From positions 186,001-250,000 of the forward strand of contig NZ_JONW01000007.1 of NCBI RefSeq assembly GCF_000712075.1: a DNA stretch of 64,000 nt, read 5' to 3'. How positions within the stretch are numbered: position 1 is the stretch's first letter; every line of letters starts with the position of its first letter. Below, piece by piece: positions 24,401-32,194 of this stretch. The DNA comes from Caulobacter sp. UNC358MFTsu5.1. GTDB lineage: Bacteria > Pseudomonadota > Alphaproteobacteria > Caulobacterales > Caulobacteraceae. A program made the position numbers and the translations under genes. A model generated the notes under the pieces. The model did not search any database and had not been told where the DNA came from. It saw only the letters and a program-made list of their open reading frames with translations.

Positions 24401-25914
24401 GCGGCGGCTCCCGAGGCGGCGCAGGAGCGGGCGATCCAGTCGTCGTGGGCGGGCATGGCCCGCACCGTGTCGGCGACCGACTCGCGGATCGCCTTCAGGC
24501 GCTGGGCCAGAGCCGCGTCGGGCACGCTGTCGCTGACCGGGTCGTACATCCGGGGCACGACGTTCTGACCCAGATAGACGGCCAGCCAGCTGGGCTCGAG
24601 GAAGAAGCCGTCCTTGTACTTCACGACCACGCCCCGGTCGCGGAACAGGTCCATCTTGTAGGCCAGGCTGTCGGGGATGGGCAGGTTGCGGCGGTCGTCC
24701 CAGAACGGTGAACCGACCCGCTGGTTGGCGTGATAGTGCAGCACCAGGAAGTCGCGGATCCGCTCGAACTCCAGGGTCATGACCCGGTTGTACTCGTCCT
24801 GGTCGGCCTGGGCGCAGTCGCGGTCGGGGAACAGCTCCAGCAGGGTGGTGATCGCCACCTGGATCAGGTGGATGCTGGTGCTTTCCAGCGGCTCCAGGAA
24901 GCCGCTGGCCAGGCCCACGGCCACGCAGTTCCTGCTCCACTGCTTGCGGCGATGGCCGGCGACGAACCGCAGGAAGCGCGGATCGGCCTGGGCCTTGCCC
25001 TCCAGACCCGCCAGCAGGGCGTCGGCGGCGTCGTCGTCGCTGATGTGGGCGCTGGAATAGACGTAGCCGTTACCCACCCGGTGCTGCAGCGGGATGCGCC
25101 AGCGCCAGCCGGCCTCGTCGGCGGTGCAGCGGGTGTAGGGCGTCGAGGCCTCCACCGTCTCGCACGGCACGGCGGCGGCCCGGTCGCAGGGCAGCCAGCG
25201 CGTCCAGTCCTCGTAGCCGGCCTTCAGGGCCTGTTCGATCAGCAGGCCGCGGAAGCCGGAGCAGTCGATGAACAGGTCGGCCTCGATGCGCTCGCCGTTC
25301 TCCATCGTGATCGCCTCGATGAAGCCGTCCGCGCCGCGCAGGGCCACGTCGGCCACCTTGCCCTCGGTGCGCACCACGCCGCGCGCCTCGGCATAGGCGC
25401 GCAGGTAGGCCGCATAGAGCCCGGCGTCGAACTGGTAGGCGTAGTTGTAGGTCGAGGCCACGGAGCGCAGGTCGGAGGAGGGCGGGGCGAACCGGTTCTG
25501 GCGCGCGGCCATCACCGGCAGGGAATAGGCCTCCAGCGGCGTCGGATCGCCGCCCTGGCGGGCCCGCAGCCAGTGATGGTGGAAGCCCACCCCGCCGATC
25601 GCCGCGCCATAGGCGCCGAACGGGTGGATGTAGCTGTCGCCCGGCTTGCCCCAGCCGCGGAACTCGATGCCCAGCTTGTAGGTCGCCTGGGTCTTGCGCA
25701 TGAAGTCGGCCTCGTCGAGGCCCAGGGCGGCGTTGAAGTGGCGGATGTGCGGCACGGTCGCCTCGCCGACGCCGACGGTGCCGATCTCGGCGGACTCCAC
25801 CAGGCGCAGGGCGATCGGCAGGCCGGCCAGCTTGGCCGACAGGGCCGCGGCCGTCATCCAGCCGGCGGTGCCGCCGCCGACGATTAGAATGTTCCGGACG
25901 GCTCGATCCGTCAT
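24397..25914 (-). CDS. Flavin-dependent tryptophan halogenase family protein (paralogue 4, first in operon)
   Basis: The 505-residue product starts at 25914 after a GAGGGGGAAC ribosome site. It has GGGTAGW (13-19), VGVGEATVP, Lys80 in ATYKLG, WRWRIP (269-274) and Glu343 in EPLESTSIHLIQ: a complete halogenase active site. It is the promoter-proximal gene of a four-gene operon in which every junction is an ATGA overlap. The operon is divergent from TonB-dependent receptor 2 across a 343-bp region that contains four regulon operators. This ties halogenase expression to glucuronoxylan sensing, by inference. Confidence 0.9.
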   Translation of the reverse strand: MTDRAVRNILIVGGGTAGWMTAAALSAKLAGLPIALRLVESAEIGTVGVGEATVPHIRHFNAALGLDEADFMRKTQATYKLGIEFRGWGKPGDSYIHPFGAYGAAIGGVGFHHHWLRARQGGDPTPLEAYSLPVMAARQNRFAPPSSDLRSVASTYNYAYQFDAGLYAAYLRAYAEARGVVRTEGKVADVALRGADGFIEAITMENGERIEADLFIDCSGFRGLLIEQALKAGYEDWTRWLPCDRAAAVPCETVEASTPYTRCTADEAGWRWRIPLQHRVGNGYVYSSAHISDDDAADALLAGLEGKAQADPRFLRFVAGHRRKQWSRNCVAVGLASGFLEPLESTSIHLIQVAITTLLELFPDRDCAQADQDEYNRVMTLEFERIRDFLVLHYHANQRVGSPFWDDRRNLPIPDSLAYKMDLFRDRGVVVKYKDGFFLEPSWLAVYLGQNVVPRMYDPVSDSVPDAALAQRLKAIRESVADTVRAMPAHDDWIARSCAASGAAA

Positions 25915-25999
25915 GCGTTCCCCCTCTCGCGAGCGTACCCCGCCTTCTATGGGCGGTCATCCCGTCTGGCCCCGAATGGACGTCGAGGTCCACGCGGAT

Positions 26000-26010
26000 T
26001 GGTCAGACGA
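26000..26010. promoter_or_regulatory. GntR/FCD-type operator (site G3) upstream of the halogenase operon
   Basis: TGGTCAGACGA differs by one base from TGGTCNGACCA. It is 86 bp upstream of the first halogenase start codon on the minus strand. Confidence 0.45.
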
Positions 26011-26137
26011 CGTTCGTTCCGTCACGGGAAGAAACGCCGTCTGTCGTCCGTTTTTCCTGGTTGCAACACGTGGGAGCAACCAAATTATCCTGATAAAACA
26101 GAAGACTGATCGAAAACAATCTTCTTTTCACCAGTCA

Positions 26138-26151
26138 AGTTACCGGTACCT
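26138..26151. promoter_or_regulatory. LacI-type operator (site L6) in the halogenase/receptor divergent region
   Basis: On the minus strand this reads AGGTACCGGTAACT, matching TGGTANCGGTNNCA in the central ten bases with both end bases changed. It is 107 bp upstream of receptor 2 and 224 bp from the halogenase start. Confidence 0.45.
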
Positions 26152-26174
26152 TGACGTCGGCGGGCTTTGCCATA

Positions 26175-26185
26175 TCATCTGACCA
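26175..26185. promoter_or_regulatory. GntR/FCD-type operator (site G4) upstream of TonB-dependent receptor 2
   Basis: On the minus strand this is TGGTCAGATGA, keeping one full arm of TGGTCNGACCA. It sits between the two LacI-type sites L6 and L5. Confidence 0.4.
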
Positions 26186-26208
26186 TAATGGTCGATTCAA
26201 TAGGCCAA

Positions 26209-26222
26209 TGGTAGCGGTAACC
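26209..26222. promoter_or_regulatory. LacI-type operator (site L5) upstream of TonB-dependent receptor 2
   Basis: TGGTAGCGGTAACC matches the consensus except at the last base. It lies only 36 bp upstream of the receptor start codon, so a bound repressor would overlap or closely follow the promoter. Confidence 0.6.
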
Positions 26223-26257
26223 CGCCGCCATGAAGAATAACTGGGGAGGCAGACGAA

Positions 26258-29200
26258 ATGGACTACGTCCAAGGCGCGCCCGCATGCGCGAGCGGCAATT
26301 CGATTTCAAAACTCAAGTACGGCGTTTCCGCCCTGGCGTTGGGGGTGGTGCTGATCGCCGGCCCGGCCCTGGCGCAGACCAAACCGGCCGATGACGCGGC
26401 GACGGTCGACGAGGTGGTCGTCACCAGCATCCGCCAGAGCCTGAAGAGCTCGCAGCAGCTCAAGCAGAGCTCCGAGATCATCGGCGACTCCATCACCGCC
26501 GAGGACATCGGCGCCCTGCCGGACCGTTCGGTCACCGAAGCGCTGCAGCGCATCCCGGGCGTGGCCATCAACCGCTTCGCCGCCGGCGTCGACCCCGACC
26601 ACTTCTCGACCGAAGGCAGCGGCGTCGTCGTGCGCGGCCTGAACTTCGTGCGTTCGGAGCTGAACGGCCGCGACACCTTCTCGGCCAACAACGGCCGCGC
26701 GCTCAGCTTCGCGGACGTGCCGTCCGAGCTGATGGGCGGCGTCGATGTGTTCAAGAGCCCCTCGGCCGACATGATCGAGGGCGGCATCTCGGGCACCGTC
26801 AACCTGCGCACCCGCCTGCCGTTCGACAGCACCAAGCGGCTGCTCTCGCTGTCGGCCGAAGCCAGCTACGGCGACTTCGTCAAGCGTTGGGCGCCCACCT
26901 ATACGGCGCTGTACAGCGACCAGTGGGACACCGAGGCCGGCACGTTCGGCCTGCTGCTCAGCGCGGTCGATTCCAAGCTGTTCACGCGCGCCGACGGCAC
27001 CCAGGTGTCGAACTTCGGTTGCCGCACCGACTTCACCAGCGCCCAGACCGCCAATCCGCAGGCCGTGAACTGCCCGCAGGGCGGCAAGGGCGTGTGGTTC
27101 CCGCGCGGCGCGGCCTTCCGCAGCACCGAGACCGAGCGCGAGCGCACGGGCTACGCCGCGGCCGGCCAATGGCGCAGCACTGACGACACGATGCTGGCCA
27201 CCTTCCAGTATCTGCGCTCGGAATCGACGCAGTCCTGGACCGAGCACGCGATGGAAATCGCCACGGACAACGTCCAGGCGGCCGGCGACTCGCGCCCGAT
27301 CGACGGCACCACCTTCGGCGTCGACAGCAACGGCATCTTCACCAACGGGATCATCACCGGTCCGCAGGGCTGGCGCGACGACCAGAACGGCGCCGATCCG
27401 CGGACGCCCAACTTCGGCCTGCAAAGCAACAACATCAGCCGCAGTGTCGAGCAGAAGTACGTCACGTCCGACTACGGCTTCAATTTCAAGTGGACGCCGA
27501 ACGAACGCTGGGGCGTGTCCTTCGACTACCAGCACGTCGACTCGACGGTCGACAACCTGGACGTCGGCGTCTGGGCCTCGACCTTCCAGAACCTGGACCT
27601 GAAGCTGAACGGCTCGGACATGCCGGTCTTCACCTTCCTGCCGCCGTCCAGCGGCGCGGGGGTGCCGACCTGCGCGCCGCCCAGCGGCAACTGCCCGACC
27701 TATTTCCGCGGCGCCCACAACAGCTTCCAGGACCCGTACAACAGCTTCTGGCGCTCGGCGATGGACCACATCGAGCAGAGCGAGGGCAAGGAAGACGCCG
27801 CCAAGATCGACGTCGACTACCGCTTCGCCGAGAACAGCTGGCTGGACTCGGCCCGGGTCGGCGTCCGCTGGGCCGAGCGCGACCAGACCACGCGCTTCTC
27901 GACCTATAACTGGGGCGTGCTGAGTGAAATCTGGGGCGGCGGCGGTCCGGTCTGGTTCGACGACCAGGTCAACGGCAACCCGGCCACGCCGGGCGGTTCG
28001 AACAGCGTCGCCCACACCGAGCTCTATCCGTTCACCGACTTCATGCGCGGTGAGGTCCCGGTCCCGACCGGTCTGGACGCGCGTCCGTTCTACAACGGCA
28101 ACGCGGCCAAGGACTACGCGGCGATGTCGGCCTTCGGCCTGGCCGTCGGCGACGAGTGGCGCGCGCGACTGGTCAACGGATGTCCGCAGAACTGGGTCCC
28201 GCTGGCCCAACGCTGCAACACGGTCGCCGGAACGCCCTTCCTGCCGGGCGAGATCAATCCGATCAACGAGAAGACCAAGTCGGCCTACGCCATGCTGCGC
28301 TTCAAGCATGACTTCGACGGCGACGTGCGGGTCACGGGCAATGTCGGCCTGCGCTACACCAGCACGACCCGCGACGCGACGGGCTTCCTGACCTTCCCGA
28401 ACGCGATCCAGGCGACGGATGCGTCGTGCGACCTGGCGTTCACCAACTGGCAGGCCCTGCCGGATCCGAAGGCGCCTTTCACGCCGACGGCCTTCTGCGG
28501 GCTCACGCCGGCCACCCGCCAGCAGGTGCGGAACTTCACCAACGGGGCCACGATCCCGCAGAGCGCCCACGCCAAGTTCGACTACTGGCTGCCCAGCCTG
28601 AACGTGAAGGTGGCCCTGCAGGACGGTTGGCAGCTGCGCTTCGGCGCGTCGAAGACCATCACGCCGCCGGAAGTGGGCCTGACCCGCAACTACTACGACG
28701 TCAAGCTCGACACCAACGCGACCGGCATCATCAACGGCGTGGTCGGCGGCAACACAACGGTCGGCAACCCGTACTTGAAGCCCACGCAATCGATCAACAT
28801 CGACGGCTCGGCGGAATGGTACTTCGCTCCGGTCGGGTCGGTGACGCTGGCCCTGTTCTGGAAGGAGCTGACCGATGTGGCGACCAACACCACGGCGCGC
28901 GTTCCGTTCACGAACAACGGCTCGACGTTCAATGTGCTGGTGACCACGCCGGGCAACTCCGACGTCAAGGCCCACATCAAGGGCTTCGAAATCGCCTACC
29001 AGCAGTTCTACGACTTCCTGCCCAAGCCGCTGGACGGCTTCGGCATCAACGCCAACTACAGCTACATCGACAGCAAGGGCGTGCCGCAGAGCACGCTGTC
29101 GGCCACCGACCCCGACGTCGGCGCCGGCCGCGTCTCGACGGTCGACACCAGCCTGCTGCCGTTGCAGGGCCTGTCCAAGCACAACGCCAATCTCGCGGCC

Positions 29201-29500
29201 ATCTACGAGAAGGGCAAGATCTCGGCTCGCCTGGCCTACAACTGGCGTTCGGACTTCCTGCTGACGGTCCGCGACGTGATCGTGCCCTACGCGCCGATCA
29301 TGAACGAGGCCACCGGCCAGCTGGACGGTTCGCTGTTCTACACCGTCAACGACAAGGTGAAGATCGGCGTGCAGGGCGTGAACCTGACCAACGAGGTCAC
29401 CAAGACCACCCAGGTCCTGAACGACCAACTGCTCAAGGCCGGGCGGTCCTGGTTCATGAACGACCGGCGCTACACCTTCGTGCTTCGCGCCAGCTTCTAG
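26258..29500 (+). CDS. TonB-dependent receptor 2, probable xylo-oligosaccharide receptor
   Basis: The 1080-residue protein starts after a GGGGAGGC ribosome site. The N-terminus is unusual: about 20 polar residues (MDYVQGAPACASGNSISKLK) precede the hydrophobic core YGVSALALGVVLIAGPALAQ. A TonB box (ATVDEVVVTSIRQSL), a plug (LQRIPGVAINRFAAG, VVVRGLNFVRSELNG, IEGGISGTVNLRTRLPF) and a long barrel with C-terminal Phe (RRYTFVLRASF) follow. The class matches large oligosaccharide receptors. Operators of both types and the divergent halogenase operon lie upstream; a terminator-like hairpin follows, then the xylanase gene. Confidence 0.9.
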   Translation: MDYVQGAPACASGNSISKLKYGVSALALGVVLIAGPALAQTKPADDAATVDEVVVTSIRQSLKSSQQLKQSSEIIGDSITAEDIGALPDRSVTEALQRIPGVAINRFAAGVDPDHFSTEGSGVVVRGLNFVRSELNGRDTFSANNGRALSFADVPSELMGGVDVFKSPSADMIEGGISGTVNLRTRLPFDSTKRLLSLSAEASYGDFVKRWAPTYTALYSDQWDTEAGTFGLLLSAVDSKLFTRADGTQVSNFGCRTDFTSAQTANPQAVNCPQGGKGVWFPRGAAFRSTETERERTGYAAAGQWRSTDDTMLATFQYLRSESTQSWTEHAMEIATDNVQAAGDSRPIDGTTFGVDSNGIFTNGIITGPQGWRDDQNGADPRTPNFGLQSNNISRSVEQKYVTSDYGFNFKWTPNERWGVSFDYQHVDSTVDNLDVGVWASTFQNLDLKLNGSDMPVFTFLPPSSGAGVPTCAPPSGNCPTYFRGAHNSFQDPYNSFWRSAMDHIEQSEGKEDAAKIDVDYRFAENSWLDSARVGVRWAERDQTTRFSTYNWGVLSEIWGGGGPVWFDDQVNGNPATPGGSNSVAHTELYPFTDFMRGEVPVPTGLDARPFYNGNAAKDYAAMSAFGLAVGDEWRARLVNGCPQNWVPLAQRCNTVAGTPFLPGEINPINEKTKSAYAMLRFKHDFDGDVRVTGNVGLRYTSTTRDATGFLTFPNAIQATDASCDLAFTNWQALPDPKAPFTPTAFCGLTPATRQQVRNFTNGATIPQSAHAKFDYWLPSLNVKVALQDGWQLRFGASKTITPPEVGLTRNYYDVKLDTNATGIINGVVGGNTTVGNPYLKPTQSINIDGSAEWYFAPVGSVTLALFWKELTDVATNTTARVPFTNNGSTFNVLVTTPGNSDVKAHIKGFEIAYQQFYDFLPKPLDGFGINANYSYIDSKGVPQSTLSATDPDVGAGRVSTVDTSLLPLQGLSKHNANLAAIYEKGKISARLAYNWRSDFLLTVRDVIVPYAPIMNEATGQLDGSLFYTVNDKVKIGVQGVNLTNEVTKTTQVLNDQLLKAGRSWFMNDRRYTFVLRASF

Positions 29501-29598
29501 ATCCCGAGGCGGGACCGGTCGGACGTCGTCCGGCCGGGATCGTCTCGGCGCGTACCCTTCGGCCTTCCGCGGACGAGGGATTCTTCTACCCCAAACTC

Positions 29599-29627
29599 AC
29601 CGCGCAACGTCCCCGACGTTGCGCGGT
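29599..29627 (+). terminator. Probable terminator after TonB-dependent receptor 2
   Basis: ACCGCGCAACGT (29599-29610) and ACGTTGCGCGGT (29616-29627) form a perfect 12-bp stem with a 5-base loop. GTTCTT follows, a weak U-tract. It lies 99 bp after the receptor stop and 21 bp before the GH10 start, so it could partly separate or attenuate GH10 expression. Confidence 0.65.
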
Positions 29628-29647
29628 GTTCTTGAGAGGGCTTCAGC

Positions 29648-30820
29648 GTGACGTTCCGCCGGTCTGTTTTTTCGAGGCGTGGTCTTATGGCGTTTGGGGC
29701 CGCCGCCGGCGCGGCCTGCGCGGTTCCGGGTCTGGTCCGGGCCGCCGAACGTCCCCCCGGGGGCTCGCTGGCCGACCTGGCCAAGGCCAAGGGCGTGCGG
29801 TTCGGCAGCGCGGTGGGCGCGGGCAAGCCCGGCTCCCTGACCGGCACGCTGGACGATCCCGGCTATCGCCAGGTGCTGATCGACGAGTGCGGCGTGCTGG
29901 TGCCCGAGAACGAGCTGAAGTGGTACGTCCTGCGACCCGATGCGGAGACCTTCGCCTTCGAGCGCGCCGACCGCATCGCCGCCTTCGCCAAGGCCCACGA
30001 CATCGCCCTGCGCGGCCACACCCTGTTGTGGCATCACCCCAAGTGGTTCCCGGCCTGGCTCAGCAACTACGACTTCGGCTCGGGACCGGCCGGCAAGGCC
30101 AAGGCCCAGGCGATGCTGACCGCTCACATCGCCACGGTCATCAAGCACTATCCGCAGATCGACTCCTGGGACGTGGTCAACGAGACCATCGACCCTAAGG
30201 ACGGCGCGATCCGCCGCACGGTCTTCTCCGACGCCATGGGGCCGGAGGCGACCCTGGACGTCGCCTTCCAGACGGCCCGCGCCTTCGCGCCCAAGGCCCG
30301 GCTGGTCTACAACGACTACATGGGCTGGGAGGCCGGCAACGAGGCGCACCGCACGGGCGTGCTGAAGCTGCTGGAAGGCTTCCGCAAGCGCGGGACGCCG
30401 GTCGACGCCCTGGGCGTCCAAAGCCACCTGGGCACCCAGGACCCCGCCGCCTCGGCCATCCTCGGGCAGCCGCAGGAAAAGGCCTGGCGCGCCTTCCTCG
30501 ACGAGGTCGCCGGCATGGGCTACGACCTGCTGATCACCGAATTCGACGTCAACGACCAGAACCTGCCGGGCGACGTCGCCGGTCGCGACGCGGCGGGCGC
30601 CGCGCTCGCCAAGGCCTATCTCGACCTGATGCTGGACTACCGCCAGACCAAGGAGGTGCTGGCCTGGGGCATGGTCGACAAATATTCGTGGCTGCAGGGC
30701 TTCACACCCCGCAAGGACGGCCTGCCCAAGCGCGCGACGCTCTATGACGACGCCTACAAGCCCAAGCCGATGCGCGAGGCGGTGGCGGCGGCGTTCCGGG
30801 CCGCGCCGGTGCGGGCTTGA
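29648..30820 (+). CDS. GH10 endo-beta-1,4-xylanase, Tat-exported
   Basis: This 390-residue protein starts with GTG at 29648; an AGAGGG ribosome site precedes it, and the twin-arginine signal SRRGLMAFGAAAGAACAVPG lies too close to any later ATG. GH10 motifs are clear: LVPENELKW, RGHTLLWHHPKWFPAW, the acid/base Glu in SWDVVNETID, LVYNDY, GVQSHLG, and the nucleophile Glu in LLITEFDVND. The end (AWGMVDKYSWLQGF) closes the barrel. It cuts the xylan main chain and tolerates glucuronate branches, giving substrates for GH67. Its stop overlaps the start of the CE15 gene. Confidence 0.93.
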   Translation: MTFRRSVFSRRGLMAFGAAAGAACAVPGLVRAAERPPGGSLADLAKAKGVRFGSAVGAGKPGSLTGTLDDPGYRQVLIDECGVLVPENELKWYVLRPDAETFAFERADRIAAFAKAHDIALRGHTLLWHHPKWFPAWLSNYDFGSGPAGKAKAQAMLTAHIATVIKHYPQIDSWDVVNETIDPKDGAIRRTVFSDAMGPEATLDVAFQTARAFAPKARLVYNDYMGWEAGNEAHRTGVLKLLEGFRKRGTPVDALGVQSHLGTQDPAASAILGQPQEKAWRAFLDEVAGMGYDLLITEFDVNDQNLPGDVAGRDAAGAALAKAYLDLMLDYRQTKEVLAWGMVDKYSWLQGFTPRKDGLPKRATLYDDAYKPKPMREAVAAAFRAAPVRA

Positions 30821-32163
30821 ACCGCCGAGCGGCGCTGCTCGGCGCCGCGCTCGCGGCTTTCGCCGGTGGTTCCGCGCCGCGCGCCCAGACCCCGCCGCCC
30901 GCCGCCGGCGGCCTGACCGCCGAGCAGGACCACCGGCTGATGCTGGACCGCTTGGGGATCAAAACCCTGCGGCCGGGCGTCGACGGCTACAATTCCGCCG
31001 CGCCCAACTACGTCAACCAGGACGAGGCCAAGGCCGGGCCGTTCAGCCCGCTGCCCGACCCGCTGGTCTTCCCCGACGGCCGTCCGGTGGCGACGCCCGA
31101 CGACTGGTGGAAACGCCGCCGCCCGCAGTTGGTCGAGCTGTTCTCGCGCGAGGAGCACGGCCGTGTGCCCCAGCGCACGCCGGAGATCCGTTGGCGGGTG
31201 GTCAGCGAGAAGCACGAGGTCCGCAACGGCGTGGCGGTGCGCGAGCGACGCCTGGCCGGCGACCTGGACAACCGCGCCTGGCCCGCTGTCTCGGTCAGCC
31301 TGGACCTGCTGCTGGTCACGCCGGAAGGGCGGGGCAGGCGGCCCCTGGTGCTGGAGTTCGGCTTCCCCGACGGCGCGCCGTGGCTGAAGGGACGGCCCGC
31401 GCCCCCCGGACCCGATTGGCGCGACCTGGTCCTGGCCCGGGGCTGGGGTTATGCGATCGTCGACCCGACCAGCGTCCAGCCCGACAACGGCGCGGGCCTC
31501 TCCCGAGGCGTCATCGGCCTGGTCAATCACGGCCGTCCGCGCGCCCCCGACGATTGGGGCGCCCTGCGCGCCTGGGCCTGGGGCGCCAGCCGGGTGCTGG
31601 ACTTCCTGGCGACCGACCCCGCTGTCGATGACCGCCGCGTGGCGATCGAGGGCCTGTCGCGCTACGGCAAGGCCGCCCTGGTCGCCATGGCCTACGACCA
31701 GCGCTTCGCCGCCGGCCTGATCGCCTCGTCGGGCGAGGGCGGAGCCAAGCTGCACCGGCGCAAGCGCGGCGAGCAGTTGGAGAACCTGGCGGCCAGCGGC
31801 GAGTACCACTGGATGGCCGGCAATTTCCTGCGCTACGCTGGGCCGCTGACCGTCGACGACCTGCCGGTCGACGCCCACGAACTGATCGCCCTGTGCGCGC
31901 CCCGACCGGTGTTCATCAGCGTCGGCAACGACCAGGCCGACGGCTGGGTGGATTCGCGCGGCATGTTCATGGCCGCCGTCGCCGCCGGTCCGGTCTACCG
32001 ATTGCTGGGCGCGCGCGACCTGGGCCTCACGGCCTTCCCCGAACCCCTGACCCTGGCGGCCGACGGCGAGCTGGCGTTCCGGCAGCACGAGGGCGGCCAC
32101 ACGCCCGGTCCGAACTGGCCCTACTTCCTGGACTTCGCTTCGCGCTATCTTGAGCGCCCCTGA
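30817..32163 (+). CDS. CE15 family glucuronoyl esterase
   Basis: This 448-residue protein starts with a rare TTG codon at 30817, which overlaps the GH10 stop as TTGA. The start is supported by a signal sequence directly after it (MNRRAALLGAALAAFAGGSA, twin-arginine-like, then Arg-Ala-Gln) and by the absence of any nearby in-frame ATG. The catalytic domain has the CE15 nucleophile motif GLSRYGKA (usual form GCSRxGKA), an acidic region at SSGEGGAKLHRRKRGE and a late His in HEGGHTPGPNWPYF. CE15 enzymes break the ester bond between 4-O-methylglucuronate of xylan and lignin alcohols. Coupling with the xylanase indicates joint action on lignin-bound glucuronoxylan. Confidence 0.9.
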   Translation: MNRRAALLGAALAAFAGGSAPRAQTPPPAAGGLTAEQDHRLMLDRLGIKTLRPGVDGYNSAAPNYVNQDEAKAGPFSPLPDPLVFPDGRPVATPDDWWKRRRPQLVELFSREEHGRVPQRTPEIRWRVVSEKHEVRNGVAVRERRLAGDLDNRAWPAVSVSLDLLLVTPEGRGRRPLVLEFGFPDGAPWLKGRPAPPGPDWRDLVLARGWGYAIVDPTSVQPDNGAGLSRGVIGLVNHGRPRAPDDWGALRAWAWGASRVLDFLATDPAVDDRRVAIEGLSRYGKAALVAMAYDQRFAAGLIASSGEGGAKLHRRKRGEQLENLAASGEYHWMAGNFLRYAGPLTVDDLPVDAHELIALCAPRPVFISVGNDQADGWVDSRGMFMAAVAAGPVYRLLGARDLGLTAFPEPLTLAADGELAFRQHEGGHTPGPNWPYFLDFASRYLERP

Positions 32164-32194
32164 GTTCTGTCGCCAAGTCCTGTAAGAGCGTCGC

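Noticed and set aside
29514-29524. CGGTCGGACGT upstream of GH10 as another GntR-type operator
   Set aside because: Both outer bases and one arm base differ from TGGTCNGACCA, no LacI-type site accompanies it, and GC-rich half-sites like this occur by chance.
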